Of a DNA stretch of 64,000 nt, positions 8,659 to 17,864 are shown one piece after another. Source of the DNA: Planctomycetota bacterium (GTDB lineage: Bacteria; Planctomycetota; Phycisphaerae; Phycisphaerales; UBA1924); NCBI GenBank assembly GCA_013285505.1, contig CP053450.1, positions 3,084,796 through 3,148,795 of the forward strand, read 5' to 3'. A program made the position numbers and the translations under genes. The notes below the pieces were generated by a model that was not told where the DNA came from, did no database searches, and worked only from the letters and a program-made list of their open reading frames with translations. Each line of letters opens with the position of its first letter. Within the stretch, counting starts at the first letter, position 1.

Positions 8659-10107
8659 ATGTCCGCCACCAGATCCCGCCGTCTCGGAGCCTGCTCCTGG
8701 GTCCTCTCCGCCGCCCTCGCCGCGGGCGCCTTCGCCCAGTCGGGCACGGCCCGACTCTCCGACCAGACGCTCGAGAGGCCTTCCATAGGCCTAACGACCT
8801 CGCTCCCCATGGACGTCTCGGTCTCGACCTACCAGATCTCCGGCACCGGGATCAGCCGCATCACCCTTCCCGGCACGGCCGCGCTCATCAATGTGTCCGA
8901 TCGGAGGCTGTCCGAGGCCAAGACGCTCACCGAGATCGCCGACTCCATCGTTCACGACAATCTGGCGTCCGTCTCCTCGCTCAAAATCGACACTTCCGCC
9001 CCCGGCGACAGCTCCCGGCTGCTGAAGACCGCCAAGGGGCGAGTCCTCAGCCGCGAGACCAGGGAAATCAATGGCTGGCCCGCCGAAGTCTTCTACCTCC
9101 AGCTCGCTGGAGTCACCGGCGACGATGCCGCCCGGGGCTACGCGGTCTTCATGCCTACCCCGACCTCGGTGGCGATCTACGAGCTCCAATCCTCCGCCCG
9201 CGATCTCGCGGCAGCGAAGCCGTTCTTTGAGATCCTCGTCGATTCCACGCGGATTACCGATCCGGCGACACTCGACGCGCAGCGTGGCGTGGGTGTTGAG
9301 GCGGGCCTGGCGTTCATGCAGTCGCTCACGCCGGCCGATTATGAGCGCGCAATCAAGGACCTCGGCGACGAATGGCGCTTCGAGCGGTTCTACCGCCCGG
9401 CCCCGAGCGGATCTGACCGCGACGCCGAGGAGCTCGGCTACCGCCTGACCCGCTACGCCCTGGGCACCCGCGGCGACCTCAAAGACCGCTCCGAACGCAC
9501 CGGATCGAGCCCCACCGACCGCGAGAAGGGTTACCTCGTTTTCCAGCAGGCCCGCCTGCTCCTCGACGGCCGCCTGGTCGACGTGGTCGCGTCGTTCTTC
9601 ATGACCCCGGACCGGCGGTCCGAGTCGTGGAAGATCCAGCAGACCGTGCGTCCGCTGGTCGGCAACACGAAAGCCGCCCCGATCACCAACCTGGTGGAGA
9701 CCGCCGTCCGCGACCGCGGCGATCTCTTCATCTCCCGCACAGAGGGCAGCAAGCCGGCGTCGAGCATCCAACCCGCGATCGACGGCACCGGCTATATCAG
9801 CCGCGTCGAGGTGTACCTGATGCCGCAATTGCTCATGCGCAAGGGCGCGACCGGCTCGCACCGGTTCTACGCGTTCAACCAGAACGTGGACCGCGTGACG
9901 CTGCGCGAGGACGTGATCTCGCCCCGGGAAGGCGGCGGATTCGTGTACACCTCGAGCCCCAGCGAAGGCCATCCTGGGCAGACCGTGCTCTTTGACGCCA
10001 AACTCCGCCCTGTGCGGGCGGATCTGCCGGGCGATCAGGTCTGGGAACCGATCTCCGGCGAACGCCTGCTAGAGCTCTGGCGCGAGAAGGGCCTGCCCAT
10101 CAAGTAG
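8659..10107 (+). CDS. Secreted protein of unknown function
   Basis: The product is about 482 residues with a Sec signal peptide: a basic start (MSATRSRRLGA), a hydrophobic stretch (VLSAALAAGAFA) and probable cleavage after AFA. The mature part alternates beta-rich and charged segments and shows no catalytic motif I recognise. The ATG at 8659 has GGAGG six bases upstream (8649-8653), which favours it over the in-frame ATG at 8641 and one further upstream at 8563. It is transcribed divergently from the ribosomal operon and convergently with the superoxide dismutase gene. Confidence 0.8.
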   Translation: MSATRSRRLGACSWVLSAALAAGAFAQSGTARLSDQTLERPSIGLTTSLPMDVSVSTYQISGTGISRITLPGTAALINVSDRRLSEAKTLTEIADSIVHDNLASVSSLKIDTSAPGDSSRLLKTAKGRVLSRETREINGWPAEVFYLQLAGVTGDDAARGYAVFMPTPTSVAIYELQSSARDLAAAKPFFEILVDSTRITDPATLDAQRGVGVEAGLAFMQSLTPADYERAIKDLGDEWRFERFYRPAPSGSDRDAEELGYRLTRYALGTRGDLKDRSERTGSSPTDREKGYLVFQQARLLLDGRLVDVVASFFMTPDRRSESWKIQQTVRPLVGNTKAAPITNLVETAVRDRGDLFISRTEGSKPASSIQPAIDGTGYISRVEVYLMPQLLMRKGATGSHRFYAFNQNVDRVTLREDVISPREGGGFVYTSSPSEGHPGQTVLFDAKLRPVRADLPGDQVWEPISGERLLELWREKGLPIK

Positions 10108-10108
10108 A

Positions 10109-10134
10109 CAGGGGCGCGCCTCTGCACGCCCCTG
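10109..10134. terminator. GC-rich hairpin between convergent genes
   Basis: CAGGGGCG (10109-10116) pairs perfectly with CGCCCCTG (10127-10134) around a 10-base loop, just after the stop of the secreted-protein gene and before the end of the opposing superoxide dismutase gene. There is no T-tract, so intrinsic termination activity is uncertain. Confidence 0.4.
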
Positions 10135-10163
10135 CCTCGAGTGTTCGCTATCCTCGCTGCCGC

Positions 10164-10784
<621 letters not shown>

Positions 10785-11080
10785 GTTTGCCTCCTTCTGA
10801 TTCCAATCAAAAACCAAACAAATTGGGGAATGGCGAAAAGCCGTTGCCCCGCTTGCATTCGGGACGATTGTAGGTAAGCTGGGAGGCCTCAATCGCCGTG
10901 GCAGGGATGCCCACCGCGAATCCTCTTTCCGCAGCCGTCCGAGACCAATTCGTGGGGTTTCGCAGGGCACTCTCGGCAGTCTGACCGGCGAGCACGGAGG
11001 CCAGACGACAACTTGAGACGACGTGGCGGCCCGGCGTATGGTCCGGCACGTGATGGAAAGGCGCCAGTCGGGTGGAGCTC
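10785..11080. other. Promoter region between superoxide dismutase and the hairpin cluster
   Basis: The first part of the 580-base divergent gap between the superoxide dismutase and sigma-factor genes contains no gene. An AT-richer stretch lies at 10795-10830, just upstream of the superoxide dismutase ribosome-binding site, and is a reasonable place for its promoter. I see no defined operator. Confidence 0.35.
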
Positions 11081-11166
11081 TCTATGTCTACGGCATAGAA
11101 CGTGAAACCCGATGGGGTTGGAATACGTAAGAAGGTCACCGGGTTCACACCCCGGTGAGTGGCTTC
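11081..11166 (+). ncRNA. Cluster of three consecutive RNA hairpins (candidate structured leader or small RNA)
   Basis: Three stem-loops follow one another almost without spacers. The first is TCTATG/CATAGA (11081-11099). The second is ACGT plus AACCC paired with GGGTT plus ACGT (11100-11128). The third is TCACCGGG/CCCGGTGA with a 7-base loop, extended by GAAG/CTTC (11131-11166). The region is about 200 bases upstream of a sigma-factor gene on the same strand. It may be part of a long 5' leader or a separate RNA; the strand is inferred. It does not match a tRNA or a riboswitch I know. Confidence 0.3.
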
Positions 11167-11363
11167 CTAGGCGTTCGGTGGGTGGATCAGGGCTGCGAGC
11201 AGCGTTGAACATCGACAACTCGCGAGAATCTCGGCCGAATCCGAGAACTTTCGCGACGCAGACCCGGCTCGGGCACGACTCGGGCGTTCGGTATTTGGGT
11301 GGAAGTCGGCGCGAATCCAGGACGGTGGGAACTCACGGCCGGTAGCGGCAAGGACGGGTTGGT

Positions 11364-12455
11364 ATGAAACAGGTACGCAAGGTCAGGAAACTCACGCCGC
11401 TTGAGCAGGTCCGACGCAGGCATCGCGTGGAGATGGCCTCGTCGGCTGCCGGCGCCGAGGGCAAGAAGAAGCGGCTCAGCCTCGAGGACGAGCGGCTGCT
11501 CAAGCACCTGCTCAGCGACGAGCAGGACTTCATCGACAGCCCCGAGTTCTACGAGAAGGAATCCGAGAGCCAGATCTACGCCGAGGCCCCCGATATCCAG
11601 AAGCCGGACACCACCTGGTACCACCCGGTCATGGACGATCTGTCCAGTTCCCGCAGCAACCGCACCGTCAAGAGCACCCAGCAGGTGATCCTGACCGGTG
11701 CCGAAGAGCGGGTGCTCTTCTACCAGTTCAACTACGCGCGCTACCGGGTCTGGAAGCTCCAGCAGGAGATCTGGGCGGGAGCCTCGCGTCAGCCGACACC
11801 GGAACAGGCCGAGGAAGTGCTCGCGTGGCACCGCCTCGCCGACCGCGTTCGTGAGCAGATCGCCGAGACCAACCTCGCGCTGGTGCTGGCCATGGCCAAG
11901 CGGACCCGCATGAGCGAGGTCGACTTTGCCGACCTGGTCAGCGAGGGCAACATGGCCCTCCTCCGGGCCGTGGACAAGTTCGACGCCGGCCGTGGGTACA
12001 AATTCTCAACCTACGCCTGCCGGGCCATCCTCAAGGCGTTCAGCCGCCAGGGCATGAAGCTCAGCAAGTACCGCCAGCGGTTCCCGACCGACTTTGACCC
12101 GAAGCTGGAGAAGTCCAACTACATCGAGTCGAAGCGCGAGGGCTTCGAGAAGGACGCCGCCGAGGAGGTCAAGCGGATCGTCACCGAGAACCGGGCCGAT
12201 CTGACCGCCGTCGAGCGGACGGTCATCGAGCACCGTTTCGGGCTCGAGAGCGGCGAGGAGAAGCCCATGACCCTCGAACAGGTCGGGCAGATCATCGGCG
12301 TCACCAAGGAACGCGTCCGCCAGATCCAGAACAAGGCGATGGAGAAGATCCGCGTCACGCTGGAAGAGAGCTTCCTGGGAAGCAAGGACAAGGAGGAGCA
12401 GGCCGAGGGCTCTGAGGCCGGGAGCGAGACCCGCTCGACGGTCGCGGTCGACTGA
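11364..12455 (+). CDS. Sigma-70 family RNA polymerase sigma factor
   Basis: This 363-residue sigma factor is distinct from the primary one at 57372-59288. Region 2 is clear at about residues 170-220 ([44 protein letters not shown]), covering core binding and -10 recognition. Region 4 is at about 275-335, with TAVERTVIEHRFGL, TLEQVGQIIGVTKERVRQIQ and NKAMEKIR. The first 140 residues are Lys/Glu-rich and not standard. There is no region 1.1, and region 3 is short and basic (GMKLSKYRQRFPTDF). AAGGA precedes the ATG by nine bases. The gene is divergent from superoxide dismutase and ends in a strong terminator. The regulon is unknown. Confidence 0.9.
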   Translation: MKQVRKVRKLTPLEQVRRRHRVEMASSAAGAEGKKKRLSLEDERLLKHLLSDEQDFIDSPEFYEKESESQIYAEAPDIQKPDTTWYHPVMDDLSSSRSNRTVKSTQQVILTGAEERVLFYQFNYARYRVWKLQQEIWAGASRQPTPEQAEEVLAWHRLADRVREQIAETNLALVLAMAKRTRMSEVDFADLVSEGNMALLRAVDKFDAGRGYKFSTYACRAILKAFSRQGMKLSKYRQRFPTDFDPKLEKSNYIESKREGFEKDAAEEVKRIVTENRADLTAVERTVIEHRFGLESGEEKPMTLEQVGQIIGVTKERVRQIQNKAMEKIRVTLEESFLGSKDKEEQAEGSEAGSETRSTVAVD

Positions 12456-12506
12456 TCGCCCAGACCCCCACCTTTCCCCCACCCATTTCCCACCCCCCAC
12501 CATTTC

Positions 12507-12537
12507 CCAAGGGCCCGGCCTCGTGCCGGGCCCTTGG
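12507..12537 (+). terminator. Intrinsic terminator after the sigma factor
   Basis: A perfect 13-bp stem (CCAAGGGCCCGGC, loop CTCGT, complementary arm) is followed within a few bases by TTTT. It lies about 50 bases after the sigma-factor stop. Confidence 0.8.
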
Positions 12538-12789
12538 CGCGTTTTGGCCGGCGACCATCATCCCCGCACAGGAACCCGACGGGCCGTGCTGCGAACAGTC
12601 CACAGTCCTGAAACAACCCGCTGCGGGCATCCTGCGCTCTCGTCGCCGATCGCGACGAGTTGCTAGGCTTCCCGTCGCGGCACGTGCCGCCGAAGGGTCG
12701 GCCACGCACCGAGAACCCAGACACGCCCGTGGCCGGGCGGGAAGGCCCGACCCCGCGCGGTCACGATGAGACCGAGGAGTGAAGCGTCC

Positions 12790-13947
12790 ATGACGGTTGA
12801 AACTGATACGCAGACCGATGCCTCGCACGTGGGACACGTGGCCCTGCCCGGACCCAAGAAGAACGACCCCTTCGCCACACGCTGGGGCAAGTTCCTCCAG
12901 GCCACGATCAAGTTCGAGGCCTCCGACCTCATCATGAAGACAGGGCAGCCGCCCAAGATCCGGCTCCGCGGCGCACTCAAGCCCCTCGACACCGCCCCGG
13001 TCGATGAGGAGGAGTTCTGGCAGATCGCCCGCGCGATCATGACGCCGGAACAGCTCGAAGACCTGCACAAGTTTGGCTCGGCCGACTTCGCCTACGACTT
13101 CGACGACAACACCCGCTACCGCGTCAACCTCTTCATGGCGCGCGGCAAGATCTCCGTCGCCGCCCGACGCATCACCAGCAACATCCTGCCCTTCGAGGGC
13201 CTCTACCTCCCGCCGATCATGGCCGACATCGCCATGCAGCCGCAGGGCATCGTGCTCCTCTGCGGCGTGACCGGCTCGGGTAAGTCCACGACGATCGCCT
13301 CCATGCTGCAGTACGTGAACGAACGCAAGCCCGTGCACATCGTGACCATCGAGGACCCGATCGAGTACATCTTCAACGACGCCGTCGCGACGATCAACCA
13401 GCGTGAGATCGGCATCGACTGTCTCGACTTCAAGATCGCCCTCCGCGCGCTCGTGCGTGAGAACCCCGACATCGTGCTCGTCGGCGAGATGCGCGACAAC
13501 GAGACCTTTGAGGCCGCGCTGATGGCCGCCGAGACCGGCCACCTGGTCTACGGGACCATCCACGCCAGCTCCACGACACAGACCTTCAGCCGTATCTACG
13601 GCCTGTTCGAGCAGGACGAGGTCGAGGGCGTCCGCAAGATCCTGGCCTACCAGATGCGGGCGTTCGTCTATCAGAAGCTGCTCCCGACGCTGCACGAGAA
13701 CATCCACCGGATCCCGGCGATCGAGATCCTGGTCAACAACACGGTTGTCCAGAAGCACATCCTCGAAGGCCGCGAGGGCGAGTTGCGTGAGTACCTCAAC
13801 TCCATCGAGGCCATCCAGTCGGGCATGAAGGACTTCAACCTCTCGCTTGTGGAATTGGTCGAGAAGGAATACATTCACATGCGGACGGCGATCGACTCGT
13901 CGCCCAACGTCGACGAGCTGATGATGCGGCTCAAGAAGCTCGGCTGA
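12790..13947 (+). CDS. PilT/PilU-like type IV pilus ATPase
   Basis: This roughly 385-residue hexameric ATPase belongs to the PilT family that drives pilus retraction or related secretion machines. It has the Walker A loop GVTGSGKST near residues 159-167, the Asp box (HIVTIEDPIEYIF), Walker B (ENPDIVLVGEMRDNETFEAAL) and the His box (ETGHLVYGTIHASS). The N-terminal PAS-like domain reads EASDLIMKTGQPPKIRLRG. The ATG at 12790 follows GAGGAG; an ATG at 12766 would add eight residues. It is followed by a GspE-like protein with a broken P-loop and a CvpA-like membrane protein. No pilin or PilC lies alongside. Confidence 0.9.
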   Translation: MTVETDTQTDASHVGHVALPGPKKNDPFATRWGKFLQATIKFEASDLIMKTGQPPKIRLRGALKPLDTAPVDEEEFWQIARAIMTPEQLEDLHKFGSADFAYDFDDNTRYRVNLFMARGKISVAARRITSNILPFEGLYLPPIMADIAMQPQGIVLLCGVTGSGKSTTIASMLQYVNERKPVHIVTIEDPIEYIFNDAVATINQREIGIDCLDFKIALRALVRENPDIVLVGEMRDNETFEAALMAAETGHLVYGTIHASSTTQTFSRIYGLFEQDEVEGVRKILAYQMRAFVYQKLLPTLHENIHRIPAIEILVNNTVVQKHILEGREGELREYLNSIEAIQSGMKDFNLSLVELVEKEYIHMRTAIDSSPNVDELMMRLKKLG

Positions 13948-14091
13948 CCCGGTCGGCGGGCGGTCTGGTCGGTGTGCGGCACGCCCTCGCGACCGCGGGC
14001 ACCGGCCGTGGATTTGGTGGGGTGAGCTGTGCGGTCCGCACCGCACGCGGCCGAAGAAGATGGTTGCTCGAAGAGCCTTGAAAGACGGGGA

Positions 14092-15831
14092 ATGACGGTG
14101 CTCCAAGCCCTTGACACTTCCGTGGGGATCTCCATGCCGATGACTCTCGCTCAGGACGCGTTCATTCTGGTTTCGCCGTGGAAGCCGGTGCTGCTGCTCG
14201 TGCCCCTCGTCGCCTGGGCGTGGCTGATCTCCAGCAACTTCGACAAGCACGCCACCCGATTCCACCTCGAGCCCAAGAAGTGGAACTCGTTCCACCTGTT
14301 CATGGGCCTGATCGCCTTCCTCGTCGCGGTCCTCATGCCGCTGGAGGGGATCCTCGGCATCGTCGTCGGGCTCGCCGCGGAAATCGCCATCCTCGCGATC
14401 AGCATCGCGGCCTACCCGATCATCGCCAACAAGGACGAACGCGTCCCCGAAGATCACCACGTCAAACTGCTCGATTTCTCCAGCATGGGCGAGGCCAAGG
14501 AGGCCAGGGCCGCCGCCAAGCAGGCCGGCACCGCCGAGCTCGTGCTCCGCACCCCCGACGGCACCACCGTCCCCGTGCCCGAGAAAGAAACCGCGGAGTT
14601 TGCCGTCCGCGTCGCGGCCGAGGGGCTGTTGCTCCGGGCCAAAATCGCCCGGGCCTCCGAGGTGGTCGTCCGGCCGACCGGCAAGGACCAGAACTACGGG
14701 GTGGTCTTCCTGATCGACGGCATCCCCACCGCCGACACCACCATGCCCGCCGCAGAGGCGGTCAAGATGATGGACTACTGGAAGGCCGTCGGCGGTCTCG
14801 ACGTCAACGACCGCCGGCGCAAGCAGATGGTCGCCGTCAATGTGGGTCACCTCGACCGCAAGCACAAGGTCCGGCTCACCACCGCCGGCGGGCAGTCGGG
14901 CATGACGCTCACGCTGATGATCGACCCCGAGCTGGCCGTCCGCCGCAAGGTCAGCGACATGGGCTTCCTCGAGCCGCAGCTCGAGGCGATCAACAACATC
15001 GTCGAGGACGCCTCGGGCGTGGTTCTGCTCGCGGCCGCCCCGGACGGCGGCGGCACCACGCTGCTCTACACCATGGTCCGGATGCACGACGCGTACACCC
15101 AGAACGTCCAGACCATCGAGAGCGACATCCAGGACGCGATCGAGGGCGTTCGCCAGAACCCCTTCGACCCGAAGAAGGAGGGGCAGGAATACTCCACGCT
15201 CGTCCGGTCGATTCTTCGGCGCGACCCCGATGTCGTCGGCGTGGGCGAACTGCCAGACGCCGCGACCGCCAAGGAGATGTGCCGAGGCGACCAGGAGCGG
15301 ACCCGGCAGTACGTCCTGCTCCGCAGCAAGGGCGGCCTGCAGGCCATCCAGATGTGGTGCAAGGCCGTCGGAGACCTCCCCACCGCCGCCGGGGCGCTCC
15401 ACGGCGTCATCGCGGGAACTCTCGTCCGCAAGCTGTGTCCAAACTGCCGTGTGGGGTACACCCCCTCGGCCGACATGCTCAAGAAGCTCGGCCTGCCCGC
15501 CGACAAGGTGCCGCAGCTGTTCAAGAAGGGTGGCCAGGTGCTCATCAAGAACAAGCCCGAGACGTGCCCCATGTGCAGCGGCGGCGGCTACTTCGGCCAG
15601 GAGGGCGTCTTCGAGATCTTCCCGGTCGGCCCCGCCGAGCGGGAGCTGGTCAAGAGCGGCAACCTCGCCGCCCTGCGGGCCGAGTTCCGCAAGCGCGGCT
15701 ACCCCACGCTCCAGCAGGCCGCGCTCCTCAAGGCCGTCGAGGGTATCACCAGCATCGAGGAGATCATGCGGGTCACCAGCGCGGGCGAGAGCAAGAAACC
15801 CGCCGCCGCCCCTGCCGGCCAGAGCGCGTGA
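14092..15831 (+). CDS. Membrane-anchored GspE/PilB-like protein with degenerate ATPase site
   Basis: The product is about 579 residues. The N-terminus has two or three hydrophobic segments (KPVLLLVPLVAWAWLI; LFMGLIAFLVAVLMPL; GIVVGLAAEIAILAIS). The remainder follows the GspE/PilB fold: an N2-like domain, a core, and a zinc module (CPNCRVGY and CPMCSGGGYFGQEGVFEIF). The P-loop is ruined: AAAPDGGGTTLLY (near residue 313) replaces [12 protein letters not shown], so the catalytic Lys is gone. Walker B persists weakly (RRDPDVVGVGELPD) and the His box is lost. It probably has a structural or regulatory role with the PilT-like neighbour. Start codons at 14029, 14092 and 14134 are possible; none has a convincing ribosome-binding site. 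Confidence 0.8.
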   Translation: MTVLQALDTSVGISMPMTLAQDAFILVSPWKPVLLLVPLVAWAWLISSNFDKHATRFHLEPKKWNSFHLFMGLIAFLVAVLMPLEGILGIVVGLAAEIAILAISIAAYPIIANKDERVPEDHHVKLLDFSSMGEAKEARAAAKQAGTAELVLRTPDGTTVPVPEKETAEFAVRVAAEGLLLRAKIARASEVVVRPTGKDQNYGVVFLIDGIPTADTTMPAAEAVKMMDYWKAVGGLDVNDRRRKQMVAVNVGHLDRKHKVRLTTAGGQSGMTLTLMIDPELAVRRKVSDMGFLEPQLEAINNIVEDASGVVLLAAAPDGGGTTLLYTMVRMHDAYTQNVQTIESDIQDAIEGVRQNPFDPKKEGQEYSTLVRSILRRDPDVVGVGELPDAATAKEMCRGDQERTRQYVLLRSKGGLQAIQMWCKAVGDLPTAAGALHGVIAGTLVRKLCPNCRVGYTPSADMLKKLGLPADKVPQLFKKGGQVLIKNKPETCPMCSGGGYFGQEGVFEIFPVGPAERELVKSGNLAALRAEFRKRGYPTLQQAALLKAVEGITSIEEIMRVTSAGESKKPAAAPAGQSA

Positions 15832-15899
15832 TCGCCTGAACGAGAACGAACAACCGGGCGGCCCCGACCGCCCCGTGCATCGGCGAAGGAACTGACATC

Positions 15900-17690
15900 A
15901 TGCTTAACCTCCTCGTAATCGCGATCGTGCTGGCCATGGCCTACGTCGCCGTGACCCGGACCTTCTTCTCCGCGCTCCTCCACATGGCGTGCGTCGTCGT
16001 CGCCGGCGCGATCGCCTTCGCGTTCTGGGAGCCCCTCTCCTACATGATCCTGACCAAAGCCCCCACCAAGGGCTTCCTCGAACCCATCGAGTACACCGCG
16101 TGGGCCTTCGGTCTGGTCATCCCCTTCGCCGCGTCGCTCGCCGTCCTCCGTGTCGCAACCGACAAGCTCGCCCCCGCCAACGCCGTCGCCGTTCCCGCGG
16201 CCGACGTCGTCGGTGCCGGCGCCTGCGGCGTGATCTCGGGCGTCATCACCGCCGGCGTGCTCGTCATCGCCATCGGCACGATGCGGTTCAAGACCGACGA
16301 GTTCGGCTACGAACCCGTGCAGTACCAGGGGGCCAGCATCGAGCGGTCCGGCGGCCTGCTGCTGCCGGTCGACCGCCTCGTCGGCGGGCTCTACGCCTAC
16401 ACCAGCGAGAACGCGTTCGCGACCGAGAACTCGCTCGCCAAGTGGCGCCCCGAGCCCTGGCACGCCGCCGAAGTCATGCGCATGAACGACCGCGGCCTCG
16501 CCCGCAACACCGCCCGCCCCAACGACTTCGAACTGCTCGCCCGCTACACCGTCACCGCGGCCAACGGCGAGAACCTGCTCCAGGACCGCTGGGCCACATC
16601 CCCCCACCAGGCGACGATGCTCGACGGCACGCCGTACCCGGCCGATTCGCGCATCGAGGGCATCATCCTCGAGATGAAGTCCTCGCTCCGTGAACCCGGC
16701 GCCAGCTTCGTCTCGGTCACCGCCGGACAGATCTGGATCGTCGCCGAGAACGCCGACACGGGCGAACGCCTCAACCTGCACCCGGTCGCGGTCATCGCCA
16801 ACCCTCAGGGTGCCGACACCTCGCTGTCCCGGTTCCCGTTCGACTCGCCGAAATTCGCGATCTCCTCGTCCGGTGCCGCGACGCGGCCGATGGGCTTTGA
16901 GTTCGTCGTCCCCAACGAGTTCGAGCCCATCGCGATCTACCTCAAGAACATCCGCCGCGAGCTCAAGCCCCCGCCCGCTCAGCCCGTCACCGAGTTCACC
17001 TCCGTCGCCCAGCGGGACAACGCGGTCACACAGGGCTCGCTCATCGAGGGTGCCGAGCCCATCCCCGTGGGGTTTGGTGAGGACGAAACGGACACCAGCG
17101 TCCGCAGCAACGGCCAGCAGGAAGAAGAAAACCGCGCCAAGGGCATCTTCTTCACCAACACCCTGCCCCGCCCGCTCACGATCCAAAAGGGCACCCAGCG
17201 CGGCCTCAGCATCGACAGCGGCAACTACATCCTCAACGGCGAGGCCAAGTGGGCCCCCGCAGCCCTCCGCACCCGCATCACCGAACGGGCGCTGCAGATC
17301 AACAAGTTCTCGACCACCGGCGACGTCGTCATGGTCCAGGTCGATGTCAGCGGCAACTTCCCCGGCAGCATGTACGGCCAGGCCATGGCCACCGCGCAGC
17401 GCGTCATGCCCCCGCAACTGGTCGATACCAACGGCATCGTCTACGACTGCGTCGGGTGGGTCTACGAAGACCGCGACCTGGTCCACATCCGGTTCGATCC
17501 CGGCCAGCCCGTCCGCGGCATGACACAGCTCGCCGACGCCGGCATCACCCTCAGCTCCAGCCGCACCGACCAGAAGCTCACCCTGCTCTTCCTCTGCAGC
17601 TACGGTGCCGAGATCAAGAGCTACAACGTCGGCCCGAAGGTGATCGTCGAGCTCGACAACCCGCTCCCGCTCGACAAGCGGCAGAAGTAA
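15900..17690 (+). CDS. Membrane protein with CvpA-like N-terminus, large soluble C-terminal domain
   Basis: The 596-residue product starts with about four transmembrane helices: residues 1-20 (MLNLLVIAIVLAMAYVAV), 28-48, a pair near 60-85, and 105-130 (GAGACGVISGVITAGVLVIA). The arrangement recalls CvpA/colicin V production family proteins. About 450 residues of unrecognised, probably extracytoplasmic or peripheral sequence follow, including a low-complexity linker near 370-410. Its position after the PilT-like and pseudo-GspE genes on the same strand suggests a shared function, but the gaps (about 70 and 145 bases) do not prove an operon. The CvpA relation is by eye. Confidence 0.75.
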   Translation: MLNLLVIAIVLAMAYVAVTRTFFSALLHMACVVVAGAIAFAFWEPLSYMILTKAPTKGFLEPIEYTAWAFGLVIPFAASLAVLRVATDKLAPANAVAVPAADVVGAGACGVISGVITAGVLVIAIGTMRFKTDEFGYEPVQYQGASIERSGGLLLPVDRLVGGLYAYTSENAFATENSLAKWRPEPWHAAEVMRMNDRGLARNTARPNDFELLARYTVTAANGENLLQDRWATSPHQATMLDGTPYPADSRIEGIILEMKSSLREPGASFVSVTAGQIWIVAENADTGERLNLHPVAVIANPQGADTSLSRFPFDSPKFAISSSGAATRPMGFEFVVPNEFEPIAIYLKNIRRELKPPPAQPVTEFTSVAQRDNAVTQGSLIEGAEPIPVGFGEDETDTSVRSNGQQEEENRAKGIFFTNTLPRPLTIQKGTQRGLSIDSGNYILNGEAKWAPAALRTRITERALQINKFSTTGDVVMVQVDVSGNFPGSMYGQAMATAQRVMPPQLVDTNGIVYDCVGWVYEDRDLVHIRFDPGQPVRGMTQLADAGITLSSSRTDQKLTLLFLCSYGAEIKSYNVGPKVIVELDNPLPLDKRQK

Positions 17691-17743
17691 CCGCCGCACC
17701 CGGCGGGCAGCACCGGACCGACAATCCCGCGGTCTACAAAAAC

Positions 17744-17773
17744 GACGCCCCGGCAACGAGTTGCCGGGGCGTC
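17744..17773. terminator. Bidirectional-looking intrinsic terminator
   Basis: GACGCCCCGGCAA (17744-17756) and its exact complement (17761-17773) form a 13-bp stem with a CGAG loop. TTTGTTCTT follows on the plus strand and CAAAAAC precedes it, giving a T-rich tail on the minus strand. It sits between convergent genes, the CvpA-like gene and rplI. Confidence 0.85.
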
Positions 17774-17864
17774 TTTGTTCTTGCAGATTGCCGTTCTTCC
17801 AGGATGTCAGGACCGGTTCAGAGGTTCGGGCCCCGCGGGGTCGGCCCCGGCGATCCCGCAGCGA

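Noticed and set aside
11081..11166. tRNA interpretation of the hairpin cluster
   Set aside because: The third loop (TTCACAC) lacks the conserved A of a T-loop, stem sizes do not match, and no 7-bp acceptor pairing closes the structure.
12355..15402. Long minus-strand frame opposite the PilT and GspE-like genes
   Set aside because: It overlaps genes with clear family motifs on the other strand and has no recognisable domain or start signal.
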